Below, one piece after another: positions 1 through 5,630 of a stretch of DNA of 13,814 nucleotides (position 1 is the first letter of the stretch; each line of letters begins with the position of its first letter). The notes below the pieces were generated by a model. The model did no database searches and had not been told where the DNA came from. It saw only the letters and a program-made list of their open reading frames with translations. The DNA is from Deltaproteobacteria bacterium (GTDB lineage Bacteria; Desulfobacterota; Desulfarculia; Adiutricales; Adiutricaceae). Where the stretch lies: positions 1 through 13,814 of the forward strand of contig JAITLH010000430.1 of the NCBI GenBank assembly GCA_031277995.1. Reading direction: 5' to 3'. Made by a program: the position numbers and the translations under genes.

Positions 1-1
1 C

Positions 2-463
2 CAGGCCCTGAAACACTATCTCCTCGCGGCCGATCAAGAACAGCCCGAGGCCCTTTTCGCCTTGGGCCTTATATACCAAGACGGCAACGGGGTCGATAAA
101 GATCCGGCCATGGCCCTCCAGTATTTCCGGCGTTCCGCGAATAGCGGTTTTGTCCTGGCCGAGAAAAAACTTCTCGAACTGGAAAGGGAAAACCCCGCCG
201 AAACGGAGCCAAGCCCCGACGGAGAAGAAAACCAGCCAAGCTACGGGGAAAAAAGCGCCGAAGCGGAGCCAAGCCCCGACGGAGGGGAAACTTCGCCAAA
301 CGAAGGGGAAATAAGCGCCGAAACGGGGCCAAGTTCCGGCGGAGAAGAAAACCAGCCAAGCGACGCGGAAAACCCCGACGAAACGGGGCCAAGCCCCGGC
401 GGAGGGGAAACTAGCCATCCAAGCTGGAAACGGAGGCGGAGGAGAAAAAAGCCATCCAAATGA
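2..463 (+). CDS. Sel1-repeat protein, 3' part only (gene begins upstream of the window)
   Basis: The reading frame is open from base 2 to a TGA at 461-463, so the gene starts outside the window. The first ~60 visible residues are Sel1-like (TPR-related) helical repeats: ALKHYLLAAD, then ALFALGLIYQDGNGVDKD, then AMALQYFRRSANSG, the usual A-x-x-x-LG-x-x-Y-x-x-G-x-G-V pattern. Sel1 repeats are protein-interaction scaffolds; no enzymatic residues are visible and the partner cannot be told. From about base 191 the protein becomes an acidic, Pro/Ser/Gly/Glu-rich tail made of four 20-residue repeats, ending in a polybasic stretch (KRRRRRKK). That tail is not part of a normal Sel1 protein, and the remains of further Sel1 repeats lie just downstream in other frames. 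The present C-terminus may therefore be a secondary product of a frameshift. A TTG at 62 is an internal codon, not the start. Membership of the family is secure; function is unknown. Confidence 0.8.
   Translation, partial: QALKHYLLAADQEQPEALFALGLIYQDGNGVDKDPAMALQYFRRSANSGFVLAEKKLLELERENPAETEPSPDGEENQPSYGEKSAEAEPSPDGGETSPNEGEISAETGPSSGGEENQPSDAENPDETGPSPGGGETSHPSWKRRRRRKKPSK
191..427 (+). repeat. Four-copy 60-bp tandem repeat coding 20-residue units
   Basis: Units are 191-250, 251-310, 311-370 and 371-427 (the last slightly short). All are in the frame of the Sel1 gene and share the core GCCGAAACGGAGCCAAG-like beginning and a CCGGCGGAG-like middle. Units 1 and 3 share the EENQPS ending and units 2 and 4 share GGETS, so the array looks like a 120-bp pair that was duplicated. 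Because 60 is a multiple of three, gain or loss of units keeps the frame, so copy number may vary between strains. Confidence 0.85.
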
Positions 464-686
464 TGGGGGGAAACGCGTTGACTATGTCCAGGCCGTAAAT
501 TATCCGCGCCGGGAGGAAGAGTTAGATTATCCCGAGGTCAATTGTTTTTAGCTCTGGCCTTACTTGAAGGCAATGGGCTGGAATGGATCAAATCCAAGCC
601 ATCAAATATTTTGGCGCGCCGCCGGGCAAGGATTTGAAATGGCCAAGGAAATACTAAGGGAAATGGCACCCTCGACAATCAACTAA
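464..686 (+). pseudogene. Frameshifted remnant of Sel1 repeats
   Basis: Sel1-like peptide is readable only by switching frame three times. One frame gives VDYVQAVNY and then a stop at 549-551; the next gives LALALLEGNGLE from 548; the next gives MDQIQAIKYFGA from 583; the original frame returns with AGQGFEMAKEILREMA and a stop at 684-686. Pieced together this is about one and a half Sel1 repeats plus a normal-looking C-terminal end. Bases 480-503 match 1707-1730 in the intact Sel1 gene at about 21 of 24 positions, so the two are paralogous. No ribosome binding site or start codon suits an independent gene. It is most simply the former 3' end of the preceding Sel1 gene, cut off by indels. Sequencing error is an alternative but would need several independent errors. 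Confidence 0.7.
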
Positions 687-1049
687 AAACCCCCATAACC
701 CCATGACGGCGCGGGTTGGGAAGGACTTGGTACCGGGCTGGTTTGGGGCGCGGATTGCCGGAAAAATTTAAGACTTTACTTGACTTTACGCTTAAAATGG
801 ACTACCTTGTCCCAGGACGGGCCTAGGAGGGCCTGGCAGGGCTTCTAACCCTTGGCGCGCCGACGTCTTTTGCCTGGCCCAACGGCCAAAGGTTGGGGCG
901 GGGCCATAATGGCGACGGCCCGTTTTACGGGCCCTTTTGTCGAGGGGCGGGAGTTTTGGTGGCCAGGGTTTTTTTAACCCGGGGCGTGGTTTTTTTTGCC
1001 CTATCGCCATTTACTTAAATGGGTAAGTGAGTTTGATAGCTAAGGGCAA
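687..1049. other. Intergenic stretch with no supported gene
   Basis: This 363-base stretch between the Sel1 remnant and the intact Sel1 gene has no open frame that resembles a protein. A minus-strand frame at 792-1010 is Pro/Arg/Lys-rich, lacks a ribosome binding site and looks like a composition artefact. The stretch holds one terminator-like hairpin (917-938). A TTGACT at 780-785 has no good -10 partner. I see nothing else in it. Confidence 0.5.
917..938 (+). terminator. Possible intrinsic terminator after the Sel1 gene and remnant
   Basis: A perfect 7-bp stem GGCCCGT / ACGGGCC (917-923 with 927-933) has a TTT loop and is followed by CTTTT. The U-tract is short, so efficiency may be modest. 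Its position fits the end of the upstream Sel1 transcript. Confidence 0.5.
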
Positions 1050-1907
1050 ATGGGAAGAAGCGTGAGGGACATTTTTTCAAAGGACCTTGATTCGGCTGGC
1101 CTCGACGAAATTTTCGAAATGGGCCAGGCTTATTATTTGGGGGAAAAGGTCACGAGGGATTTAACCAAAGCGGTTAGTTTGTGGCGCGGCTTGGTGGACA
1201 AAGCCCATCCGGAGGCCCAATGGCGGATCTCTGAGACGTTTGGCGATATTCAAGGGCCCAAGGACGATTTTTCGGAGAACTTTAACTATCTTTTTAAGGC
1301 CTCGGCCTTGGGCCTGACCGAGGCTTGGCTTATCGTGGAGAGGATCCTTGAGCTTTCCGACCTACCGCTCCTAAATATCGACCCGGCCCTGGTGTATCCC
1401 TACTGGTGCCTTAAGGCCGGGCGCGGGCAATGCCCCACGGCCCAGCATATCCTTGGCGTCCTTTTCTACACGGGCCAAGGGGCCGAAAAAAACCGGGCGC
1501 GGGCCGAGCGGTTTTTTCGCTTGTCCGCCGACCAGGGCAAGGCCCAATCGCGGCTGGCCTTGGCCCAACTCCACCTGGACGGGGAGGCCGGTGAAAAGAA
1601 TCTGGCCCAGGCCGCTGAGTATTGGCTCTTGGACGCGGCTATGGACGTGGGGGCCGCCCAGGCCAACTTGGGGCTAGCTTACTATTACGGCAAAGGGGTG
1701 GAGATTGACCATGCCCAGGCCGTAAAGTATTTAGGCCAGGCGGAGGCCAAAGGTTTCCCCCAAGCCCAATACGTATTGGGCCTGGCCTATCTGGACGGAA
1801 AGGGCGCGAAAAAAAACCAAAAGTGGGCCACCCTATACTTAAAGAAAGCCGCCGCCCAAGGTTTTGGGCCGGCCCAGGCTAAGCTTAACGAAATATGGGC
1901 GCGTTAA
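1050..1907 (+). CDS. Sel1-repeat (TPR-like) protein, 285 aa
   Basis: This is a complete gene for a protein built of Sel1-type repeats. The clearest are at about residues 19-57 (EMGQAYYLGEKVTRDLTKAV), 130-167 (HILGVLFYTGQGAEKN), 168-205, 206-241 (LGLAYYYGKGVEIDHAQAV) and 242-277 (LGLAYLDGKGAKKNQ). Residues ~58-129 are more divergent repeats. There is no signal peptide or membrane segment, so it is probably cytoplasmic. Sel1 proteins act as scaffolds or regulators through protein-protein contacts; no partner can be deduced. The ATG at 1050 is preceded by a weak TAAGGG. The gene stands alone: a remnant of a paralogue lies upstream and a very strong terminator follows 50 bases after its stop. It probably arose with the upstream Sel1 gene by duplication. 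Confidence 0.88.
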   Translation: MGRSVRDIFSKDLDSAGLDEIFEMGQAYYLGEKVTRDLTKAVSLWRGLVDKAHPEAQWRISETFGDIQGPKDDFSENFNYLFKASALGLTEAWLIVERILELSDLPLLNIDPALVYPYWCLKAGRGQCPTAQHILGVLFYTGQGAEKNRARAERFFRLSADQGKAQSRLALAQLHLDGEAGEKNLAQAAEYWLLDAAMDVGAAQANLGLAYYYGKGVEIDHAQAVKYLGQAEAKGFPQAQYVLGLAYLDGKGAKKNQKWATLYLKKAAAQGFGPAQAKLNEIWAR

Positions 1908-1959
1908 CCATCGGCTAGAAGCCTCCCAGACCTAAAAATAACGGATTGGGCCGCGCCTT

Positions 1960-2014
1960 CGCCGCCCCTAAAAAACCAAGCCGGGATTGGTATTTTAGGG
2001 GCGGCGTATTTTTT
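1960..2014 (+). terminator. Strong intrinsic terminator of the Sel1 gene
   Basis: A perfect 14-bp stem (CGCCGCCCCTAAAA at 1960-1973 with TTTTAGGGGCGGCG at 1993-2006) is followed by TATTTTTT. A small inner stem CCAA/TTGG (1976-1979 with 1987-1990) continues the helix. This is a textbook rho-independent terminator and marks the end of the Sel1 transcription unit. Confidence 0.92.
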
Positions 2015-2036
2015 GGGGCTGTTTTCAAGATGGAAA

Positions 2037-2070
2037 CGTAGCCCTTCCCAGAGCGGTCGGGAGGGCTACG
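2037..2070. other. Stable hairpin without a T-tract
   Basis: CGTAGCCCT (2037-2045) pairs perfectly with AGGGCTACG (2062-2070), and CCC/GGG extends the stem after a one-base bulge. The next bases are ATTATGTAATTTT, so it is not a good terminator. It may stabilise a read-through 3' end or be part of a non-coding element between the Sel1 gene and feoA. Confidence 0.5.
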
Positions 2071-2208
2071 ATTATGTAATTTTGGGGGAACTTTTCCGGG
2101 GATTACGGGAAGGTGGGGAAACCGGGAGGCGATCGGGGCCTTTGGGAGATTATTTTAAGAGAAAAATCAAATAATTAGAACTCTAGTTGGCCTTGGCTCC
2201 GGTAAAAA

Positions 2209-2313
2209 CCACCCCTTTGGGTTATGGGGAGCGAAAATAGATCTTGCTATTGAGACGAATTTGCGATAAGATTTTCTTGGGGTTAATCTTCGAATCGTCA
2301 CCGTAAGGGGTGG
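2209..2313 (+). ncRNA. Candidate structured RNA or palindromic element upstream of feoA
   Basis: The outer arms CCACCCCTT (2209-2217) and AAGGGGTGG (2305-2313) are perfectly complementary. Nested between them is a second arm pair: GACGA (2254-2258) with TCGTC (2295-2299), TT-G-CG with CGAA, and AAGATT (2268-2273) with AATCTT (2285-2290). Together these make about 24 bp in a long hairpin with small bulges and a TTCTTGGGGTT loop. CCGG outside each arm (2199-2202 and 2323-2326) could add four pairs. A weak hairpin with a T-tract follows at 2350-2375. It does not match any riboswitch consensus I recognise. No good promoter is evident just before it, and strand and transcription are inferred from the surrounding genes. 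Confidence 0.35.
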
Positions 2314-2349
2314 ATTGATTCGCCGGTTTTCCCGCTCTCGTTTTTATTT

Positions 2350-2375
2350 GGACCGTTTGGTCCCGGGTATTTTTA
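2350..2375 (+). terminator. Weak terminator-like hairpin
   Basis: GGACC (2350-2354) and GGTCC (2359-2363) flank a GTTT loop, followed by CGGGTATTTTT. The stem is only 5 bp and the T-tract starts late, so this is a tentative end for the structured element upstream. Confidence 0.3.
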
Positions 2376-2487
2376 AGTTTTCGTGAATCTTAAGTTTTTT
2401 ATTTAATTGCCTATAAGGTATTGTTGGAAACGTTGATTGGTCAAAAGCTGTTTTTTGTAAAACTCTGACTGTAAAAATGGCCAAACC

Positions 2488-2525
2488 TTGATACGTTTTC
2501 CAACCATAAATTAAATTTCGATAAT
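2488..2525 (+). promoter_or_regulatory. Possible feoA promoter
   Basis: Two overlapping sigma-70-like pairs are present: TTGATA (2488-2493), 17 bases, TTAAAT (2511-2516); and TTTCCA (2497-2502), 17 bases, GATAAT (2520-2525). Each matches 9 of 12 consensus positions. Either would start the transcript a short way before the ATG at 2549. I cannot identify a Fur or other iron-regulator site with confidence. Confidence 0.4.
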
Positions 2526-2548
2526 AGAACGGTAAAAGCGAGGTAAAA

Positions 2549-2776
2549 ATGGTTACCACCATGGCCAAGGCCAAAAAAGGCCAACAGTGCGTCATCAGGG
2601 AGCTCACGGGCGAACCGAGTTTTTGTTCCAGGCTTTTGGCCCAGGGCTTGACCCCGGGCACGACCGTCGAGATTAAGCAATGCGGCGGCGGGTTGCCGGT
2701 TTTAATCCAAGCCCGGGAAGCCACCTTGGCGGTAAATCCCAAGGAAGCCAGCGGCATCAGGGTGGAAATGATTTAG
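2549..2776 (+). CDS. feoA: FeoA-type ferrous iron transport protein A
   Basis: This is a 75-residue, cytoplasmic, SH3-like protein of the FeoA family, which assists the FeoB ferrous-iron permease. Family features are visible in order: a start GQQCVIRELTG, the RL-x-x-x-GL-x-PG signature as RLLAQGLTPGTTVEI (about residues 28-42), the GGLPVLIQ strand, the -x-LAV- turn where most FeoA proteins have LAL, and a final strand ending IRVEMI. The length is normal for the family. The ATG at 2549 is preceded by GAGGT at proper spacing; an ATG at 2561 is possible but less well placed. No feoB follows: a strong terminator comes 85 bases after the stop, so the gene is monocistronic. The partner permease, if any, lies elsewhere. 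The short protein could also be a stand-alone FeoA-domain regulator. Confidence 0.82.
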   Translation: MVTTMAKAKKGQQCVIRELTGEPSFCSRLLAQGLTPGTTVEIKQCGGGLPVLIQAREATLAVNPKEASGIRVEMI

Positions 2777-2860
2777 CGCCGAGCTTAAAAAATTTCCCCG
2801 GCCGCGCCCTTTGGCGCCAAACGGGATATTTTGGCCATCGGCTTACCAAAACTTTCAAAT

Positions 2861-2893
2861 GGGGTCCCGTATTGGTTGGGACCCCTTTTTTTT
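2861..2893 (+). terminator. Strong intrinsic terminator of feoA
   Basis: A perfect 8-bp stem GGGGTCCC / GGGACCCC (2861-2868 with 2878-2885) has a 9-base loop and is followed by eight T residues. It ends the feoA transcript and separates it from the rimP region. Confidence 0.93.
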
Positions 2894-2898
2894 GCCTT

Positions 2899-2933
2899 GG
2901 GGCCGGGGGGGTTTATGGGGACGGCCAGGGGGG
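2899..2933 (+). other. G-quadruplex-forming motif
   Basis: Four G-runs of at least four bases (2899-2902, 2905-2911, 2917-2920, 2928-2933) are separated by loops of 2, 5 and 7 bases. This fits the strict G4+N1-7 definition on the + strand. It lies directly after the feoA terminator T-tract, in non-coding DNA. A GGGGACGGCCA direct repeat overlaps it. The motif is seen directly; folding and any role are inference. Confidence 0.6.
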
Positions 2934-2965
2934 ACGGCCACGGTCGGTTTGGGCCCATTCGGGCG

Positions 2966-2994
2966 AAAAAATTAGGCCAGGCTAATTTTTTTTT
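2966..2994. terminator. AT-rich hairpin with flanking A- and T-tracts, possible bidirectional terminator
   Basis: AAAAAATTAG (2966-2975) pairs perfectly with CTAATTTTTT (2982-2991) around a GCCAGG loop, and three more T residues follow. The stem itself is largely A-T, so it is weaker than the feoA terminator, but the A-tract/T-tract symmetry would suit either strand. It sits about 30 bases before the promoter at 3025 and may insulate it. Confidence 0.5.
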
Positions 2995-3024
2995 GGATTT
3001 CTCGAACGACGGGGCGTAAAAAGC

Positions 3025-3053
3025 TTGACATGGGGCTATCGTTGGTGTATTTT
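3025..3053 (+). promoter_or_regulatory. Strong sigma-70-type promoter ahead of the rimP region
   Basis: A perfect TTGACA (3025-3030) is followed by a 17-base spacer and TATTTT (3048-3053), matching 10 of 12 consensus positions at ideal spacing. Transcription would begin near 3060. It is the best promoter match in the window and no gene starts for about 280 bases, so it makes either a long leader for rimP-nusA or a separate small RNA. Confidence 0.65.
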
Positions 3054-3060
3054 ACGGTCA

Positions 3061-3262
3061 GCTTTGGTAGCTGCCATGCTCGGGCCATTTTGGATTGAGT
3101 TTAGGCTATCTTATAAGCTCGCTTCAAGGGGCCGAGAGTCGCGGCCTTAAAGCGGCGTTGGTTTTAGCCAAAAACGTGGGGTTTTTGGTCGCCGCGATGG
3201 AGTGGTTGGGACAATTTAACCCTCTTTAATTAGAAAGTGGGCCCATGCCCGCTTTATTTTTT
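3061..3262 (+). ncRNA. Candidate small RNA or attenuated leader of the rimP-nusA cluster
   Basis: The stretch between the promoter at 3025-3053 and the terminator at 3234-3262 has no plausible coding frame but several hairpins. CAGCT/AGCTG (3059-3063 with 3069-3073) sits right at the expected start. A compound stem has GCGGCG/CGCCGC (3152-3157 with 3190-3195) enclosing CCAAAAAC/GTTTTTGG (3168-3175 with 3181-3188). The terminator hairpin closes it. The predicted RNA is about 200 nt. I could not fit it to tRNA, 4.5S/SRP RNA, tmRNA, a T-box or a known riboswitch; its ends do not pair as 6S RNA would require. In E. coli the equivalent leader of the nusA operon carries metY and attenuators, so a regulatory leader here is reasonable but unproven. 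Confidence 0.4.
3234..3262 (+). terminator. Intrinsic terminator or attenuator just before rimP
   Basis: AAAGTGGGC (3234-3242) pairs with GCCCGCTTT (3247-3255), nine pairs including one G-U, with a CCAT loop; ATTTTTT follows. Since rimP begins within 100 bases and no other good promoter is seen in between, this would act as an attenuator if the rimP cluster is transcribed from 3025-3053. Confidence 0.75.
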
Positions 3263-3345
3263 GGCCAACCGGGAACCCTTCTAGTGACGGCGAGATTGGT
3301 TTTACTCATTTGGGTAAAAGCCGTTTGGGCCCCGGAGCCCTTGTT

Positions 3346-3954
3346 TTGAGACTGGCCTTGCGATCCCCATCCGCCAAAAAGTCAAATAGAGCCAAAACCC
3401 CAGGCGGCGCCGGCCTTGCCGACAAGGGCGCCTTAAAAGCCCTTTTGCCCATTTTGACTCCAAAACTCTCCCCTCATCTAGAGAAGTTGGGCTTGGAAAT
3501 GGTCGATTTGGCCGTGGCTTCGGTGGGCCATAGGTTAACCCTCAAGATTACCATCGACAAAACGGTTAAGGGGCCGCAAGAGGGGCTAGAAGCTCAAGAG
3601 GCCCTAGGGCCTCGGGAAGAGGGAGCGGGGAAGGCCGGGTCAATCGTCACCATCGACGATTGCGCGGCGTTTTCGAGGATCGTTTCGAACTTACTGGATG
3701 AAATCGATCCCGAGCCCGGGCCGGAGTATTCGCTGGAGGTTTCCAGCCCCGGACTGGACCGGGCCTTAAAGACGCTTGGCGACTTTGAGCGTTTTTCTGG
3801 CAGTTTGGTCAAAATTAAGCTTAATTTGGGGGAGAAAACGGCCAGGTATACGGCGACCATGTTTTCTTCGCCCTTAAGGTTAGTTACGGACAAGGGAGAG
3901 ATTCCCTTCGTTTTGGAAGACGTCATTAGCTGCAAACTGGTACCGGTGATTTAG
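3346..3954 (+). CDS. rimP: Ribosome maturation factor RimP
   Basis: RimP helps assemble the 30S subunit, acting early on the S12/S19 region. Family features: LLPILTPKLSPHLEKLGLEMVDL starts the N-terminal alpha/beta domain, LTLKITIDK is its central strand, TIDDCAAFSRIVSNLLD and YSLEVSSPGLDRALKTLGDFERF form the strongly conserved core, and the C-terminal SH3-like domain ends in VLEDVISCKLVP. There is no ATG near the domain start. I chose TTG at 3346 because GGAG lies eight bases upstream; TTG codons at 3310 and 3325 are in frame but have no such site, and 3358 is also possible. The protein is about 200 residues against the usual ~150. The excess is a 25-35 residue N-terminal basic stretch and a Glu/Gly/Ala-rich insertion of about 25 residues (around 3571-3640) just before the TIDDC motif. 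It is first in the cluster, 205 bases before nusA. Confidence 0.88.
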   Translation: MRLALRSPSAKKSNRAKTPGGAGLADKGALKALLPILTPKLSPHLEKLGLEMVDLAVASVGHRLTLKITIDKTVKGPQEGLEAQEALGPREEGAGKAGSIVTIDDCAAFSRIVSNLLDEIDPEPGPEYSLEVSSPGLDRALKTLGDFERFSGSLVKIKLNLGEKTARYTATMFSSPLRLVTDKGEIPFVLEDVISCKLVPVI

Positions 3955-4060
3955 GGCCAAACTTTCGGGCTAAGGGAAGCGTTCGCGTTTGGCTTAGGTT
4001 GGGGGTTTGGGGAGATTGGAGACGCGGCCCTTTTGGCTGATTGAAAGTATAACTTTTTTT

Positions 4061-4089
4061 TTGACAGCAGGGTATTTTGTTGATTAACT
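4061..4089 (+). promoter_or_regulatory. Possible internal promoter for nusA
   Basis: A perfect TTGACA (4061-4066) follows a run of eight T residues, and TTAACT lies 17 bases downstream (4084-4089). The -10 is poor (3 of 6). If active it would give nusA a transcript with a short leader containing the hairpin at 4104-4138, independent of rimP. Confidence 0.3.
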
Positions 4090-4103
4090 TTGGTTTGAAA
4101 ACT

Positions 4104-4138
4104 TTCGAACCTAAATCCCTCCTTTGACTTAGGTCGAA
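4104..4138 (+). promoter_or_regulatory. Hairpin in the nusA leader with an anti-Shine-Dalgarno-like loop
   Basis: TTCGA-A-CCTAA (4104-4114) pairs with TTAGGTCGAA (4129-4138): ten pairs with a single bulged A. The 14-base loop contains CCTCCTTT (4118-4125), the same as the core of the 16S rRNA 3' end. The nusA start 21 bases downstream has no Shine-Dalgarno of its own (the bases before it are TTGTTTTTCAA). A second hairpin, GCCAAAC/GTTTGGC (3956-3962 with 3987-3993), lies right after the rimP stop. A role in controlling NusA synthesis is inference. Confidence 0.45.
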
Positions 4139-4159
4139 GGTTTCTGGGTTGTTTTTCAA

Positions 4160-5623
4160 ATGAACAATCAGGAACTTAAAAGAATAATAGATCAGATTTG
4201 CCGGGAAAAGGGTCTGGACCGATCGGTTTTGATCGTGACCCTGGAAGAGGCCATTAAGTCGGCCGCCAAGCGCAAATACGGTTTGACCGATAACTTTGAG
4301 GTCACTTTTAACGAAGAAACGGGCGAGATCGACATCTTCCACTTCAAGGAAGTGGTCGAAAATGTCGTAAACCCCGGAACCCAAATCTCCTTGGAAGACG
4401 CCAGAAAGCTCGATCCCGAGTCCGCCTTGGGCGAGGAACTGGGGCTTAAGCTGGACGCCACCAATTTCGGACGCATCGCCGCCCAGTCGGCCAAGCAAGT
4501 CATCATCCAAAGGATGAAGGACGCCGAAAGGGACTTGATCTTTGACGAGTATAAGGATCGGGTCGGGGAGATCGTAAACGGCATCATCCAGCGGGTGGAA
4601 AAAGGGAACGTCATATTGAACCTTGGCCGAACCGAAGCGTTATTGCCGACCAGCGAACAGATCCCCAGGGAATCGTATCACCACCGAGGCGATCGGTTAC
4701 GGGCTTTGATAATCGACGCGAGGTTGGTTAACCGAGGCCCGCAGATCGTCTTGTCGAGATCCCATCCGGACTTTTTGGCCGCCCTATTCGAGGCCGAGGT
4801 GCCGGAGATTTCCGAGGGCATCGTCAAGATTGTCGCCGTGGCCAGGGAACCGGGCAGTCGGGCCAAGATCTCGGTGACGACCTCGGATCAGGAAATAGAT
4901 CCGGTCGGGGCTTGCGTGGGCCTTAAAGGCACCCGGGTCCAAAGCGTGGTCCAGGAGCTTAAGGGGGAAAAAATCGACATCATCCCCTACAGCGTCGACA
5001 TCGCCCATTACGTGGCCAGCGCCTTGGCCCCGGCCGCGGTCATTAGGGTAGTCATGGACGAGGAAGCCAAAAGCTTGGAAGTAATCGTCCCAGACGATCA
5101 GCTCTCGTTAGCCATCGGCCGCAAGGGCCAAAACGTCAGGCTGGCCTCAAGGCTGGTGGGCTGGAGAATCGACGTCAAAAACGAAAGCAAATACCAAAGG
5201 TCGCTCAAAGACGGCTATCAGTCCCTTTTGCGCCTGCCGGGCGTCGGGGAAGTCACGGCCGACCTTTTGTTTGAATCCGGTTACGGCTCGGCCAGGGATA
5301 TTTTCGAAGTCGATCCCCAGCAGCTCTCCCTAATCGAGGGCATTAACCTAGCCAAGGCCAAGCAGATCTGGTCGGCCTCCAAGGAATACGTGGAGAACCT
5401 AGCCAAGGAGGACGCCGAGGAGGCGGTCCGGGAAGCCATGGCCAAGGATTTCTTCTCCCAAAAACCCGCCCGGGAGGAAAAGCGCGAGGAGCGCGAAGCT
5501 CGTCCGGAGCGAGACGAGCGCCAATACGGGGAAGATGGGGAAGAAAGGTTGGATCTAGATTCCCTGGCCCCGACCCCCGAGCCTTCCAAAAAATCCTCAG
5601 ATAAGCCCGAGGAGGCCGTCTAA
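4160..5623 (+). CDS. nusA: Transcription termination/antitermination factor NusA
   Basis: NusA binds RNA polymerase and nascent RNA and modulates pausing, termination and antitermination. Domains in order: N-terminal polymerase-binding domain (residues 1 to ~125, with LEEAIKSAAKRKYG), S1 domain (~130-200, from DRVGEIVNGII), KH1 (~205-275, with DPVGACVGLKGTRVQ), KH2 (~280-345, with LAIGRKGQNVRLASRLVGW), and one C-terminal helix-hairpin-helix segment (~350-420, RLPGVGEVTADLLFESGY). The last ~60 residues are a highly charged Glu/Arg then Pro/Ser tail. The 487-aa length is near that of E. coli NusA (495). The start is fixed by the conserved N-terminus; the frame is closed upstream by a stop at 4130, and no ribosome binding site is visible. 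It ends seven bases before ylxR, so those two are co-transcribed. Confidence 0.97.
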   Translation: MNNQELKRIIDQICREKGLDRSVLIVTLEEAIKSAAKRKYGLTDNFEVTFNEETGEIDIFHFKEVVENVVNPGTQISLEDARKLDPESALGEELGLKLDATNFGRIAAQSAKQVIIQRMKDAERDLIFDEYKDRVGEIVNGIIQRVEKGNVILNLGRTEALLPTSEQIPRESYHHRGDRLRALIIDARLVNRGPQIVLSRSHPDFLAALFEAEVPEISEGIVKIVAVAREPGSRAKISVTTSDQEIDPVGACVGLKGTRVQSVVQELKGEKIDIIPYSVDIAHYVASALAPAAVIRVVMDEEAKSLEVIVPDDQLSLAIGRKGQNVRLASRLVGWRIDVKNESKYQRSLKDGYQSLLRLPGVGEVTADLLFESGYGSARDIFEVDPQQLSLIEGINLAKAKQIWSASKEYVENLAKEDAEEAVREAMAKDFFSQKPAREEKREEREARPERDERQYGEDGEERLDLDSLAPTPEPSKKSSDKPEEAV

Positions 5624-5630
5624 GGGAAAA

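Noticed and set aside
792..1010. Minus-strand small gene in the gap before the intact Sel1 gene
   Set aside because: Its 72 residues are Pro/Arg/Lys-rich with no domain or ribosome site; composition of the spacer explains it.
2680..3019. Two overlapping + strand frames after or within feoA
   Set aside because: They run through the feoA 3' end, its terminator and the G-rich spacer in other frames, and their peptides are Gly-rich noise.
3059..3262. tRNA, 6S RNA, 4.5S RNA or T-box in the leader before rimP
   Set aside because: No T-loop GGTTCGA-type motif, no end-to-end closing stem, no SRP GGAAGCAGCC-type motif and no T-box sequence could be found.
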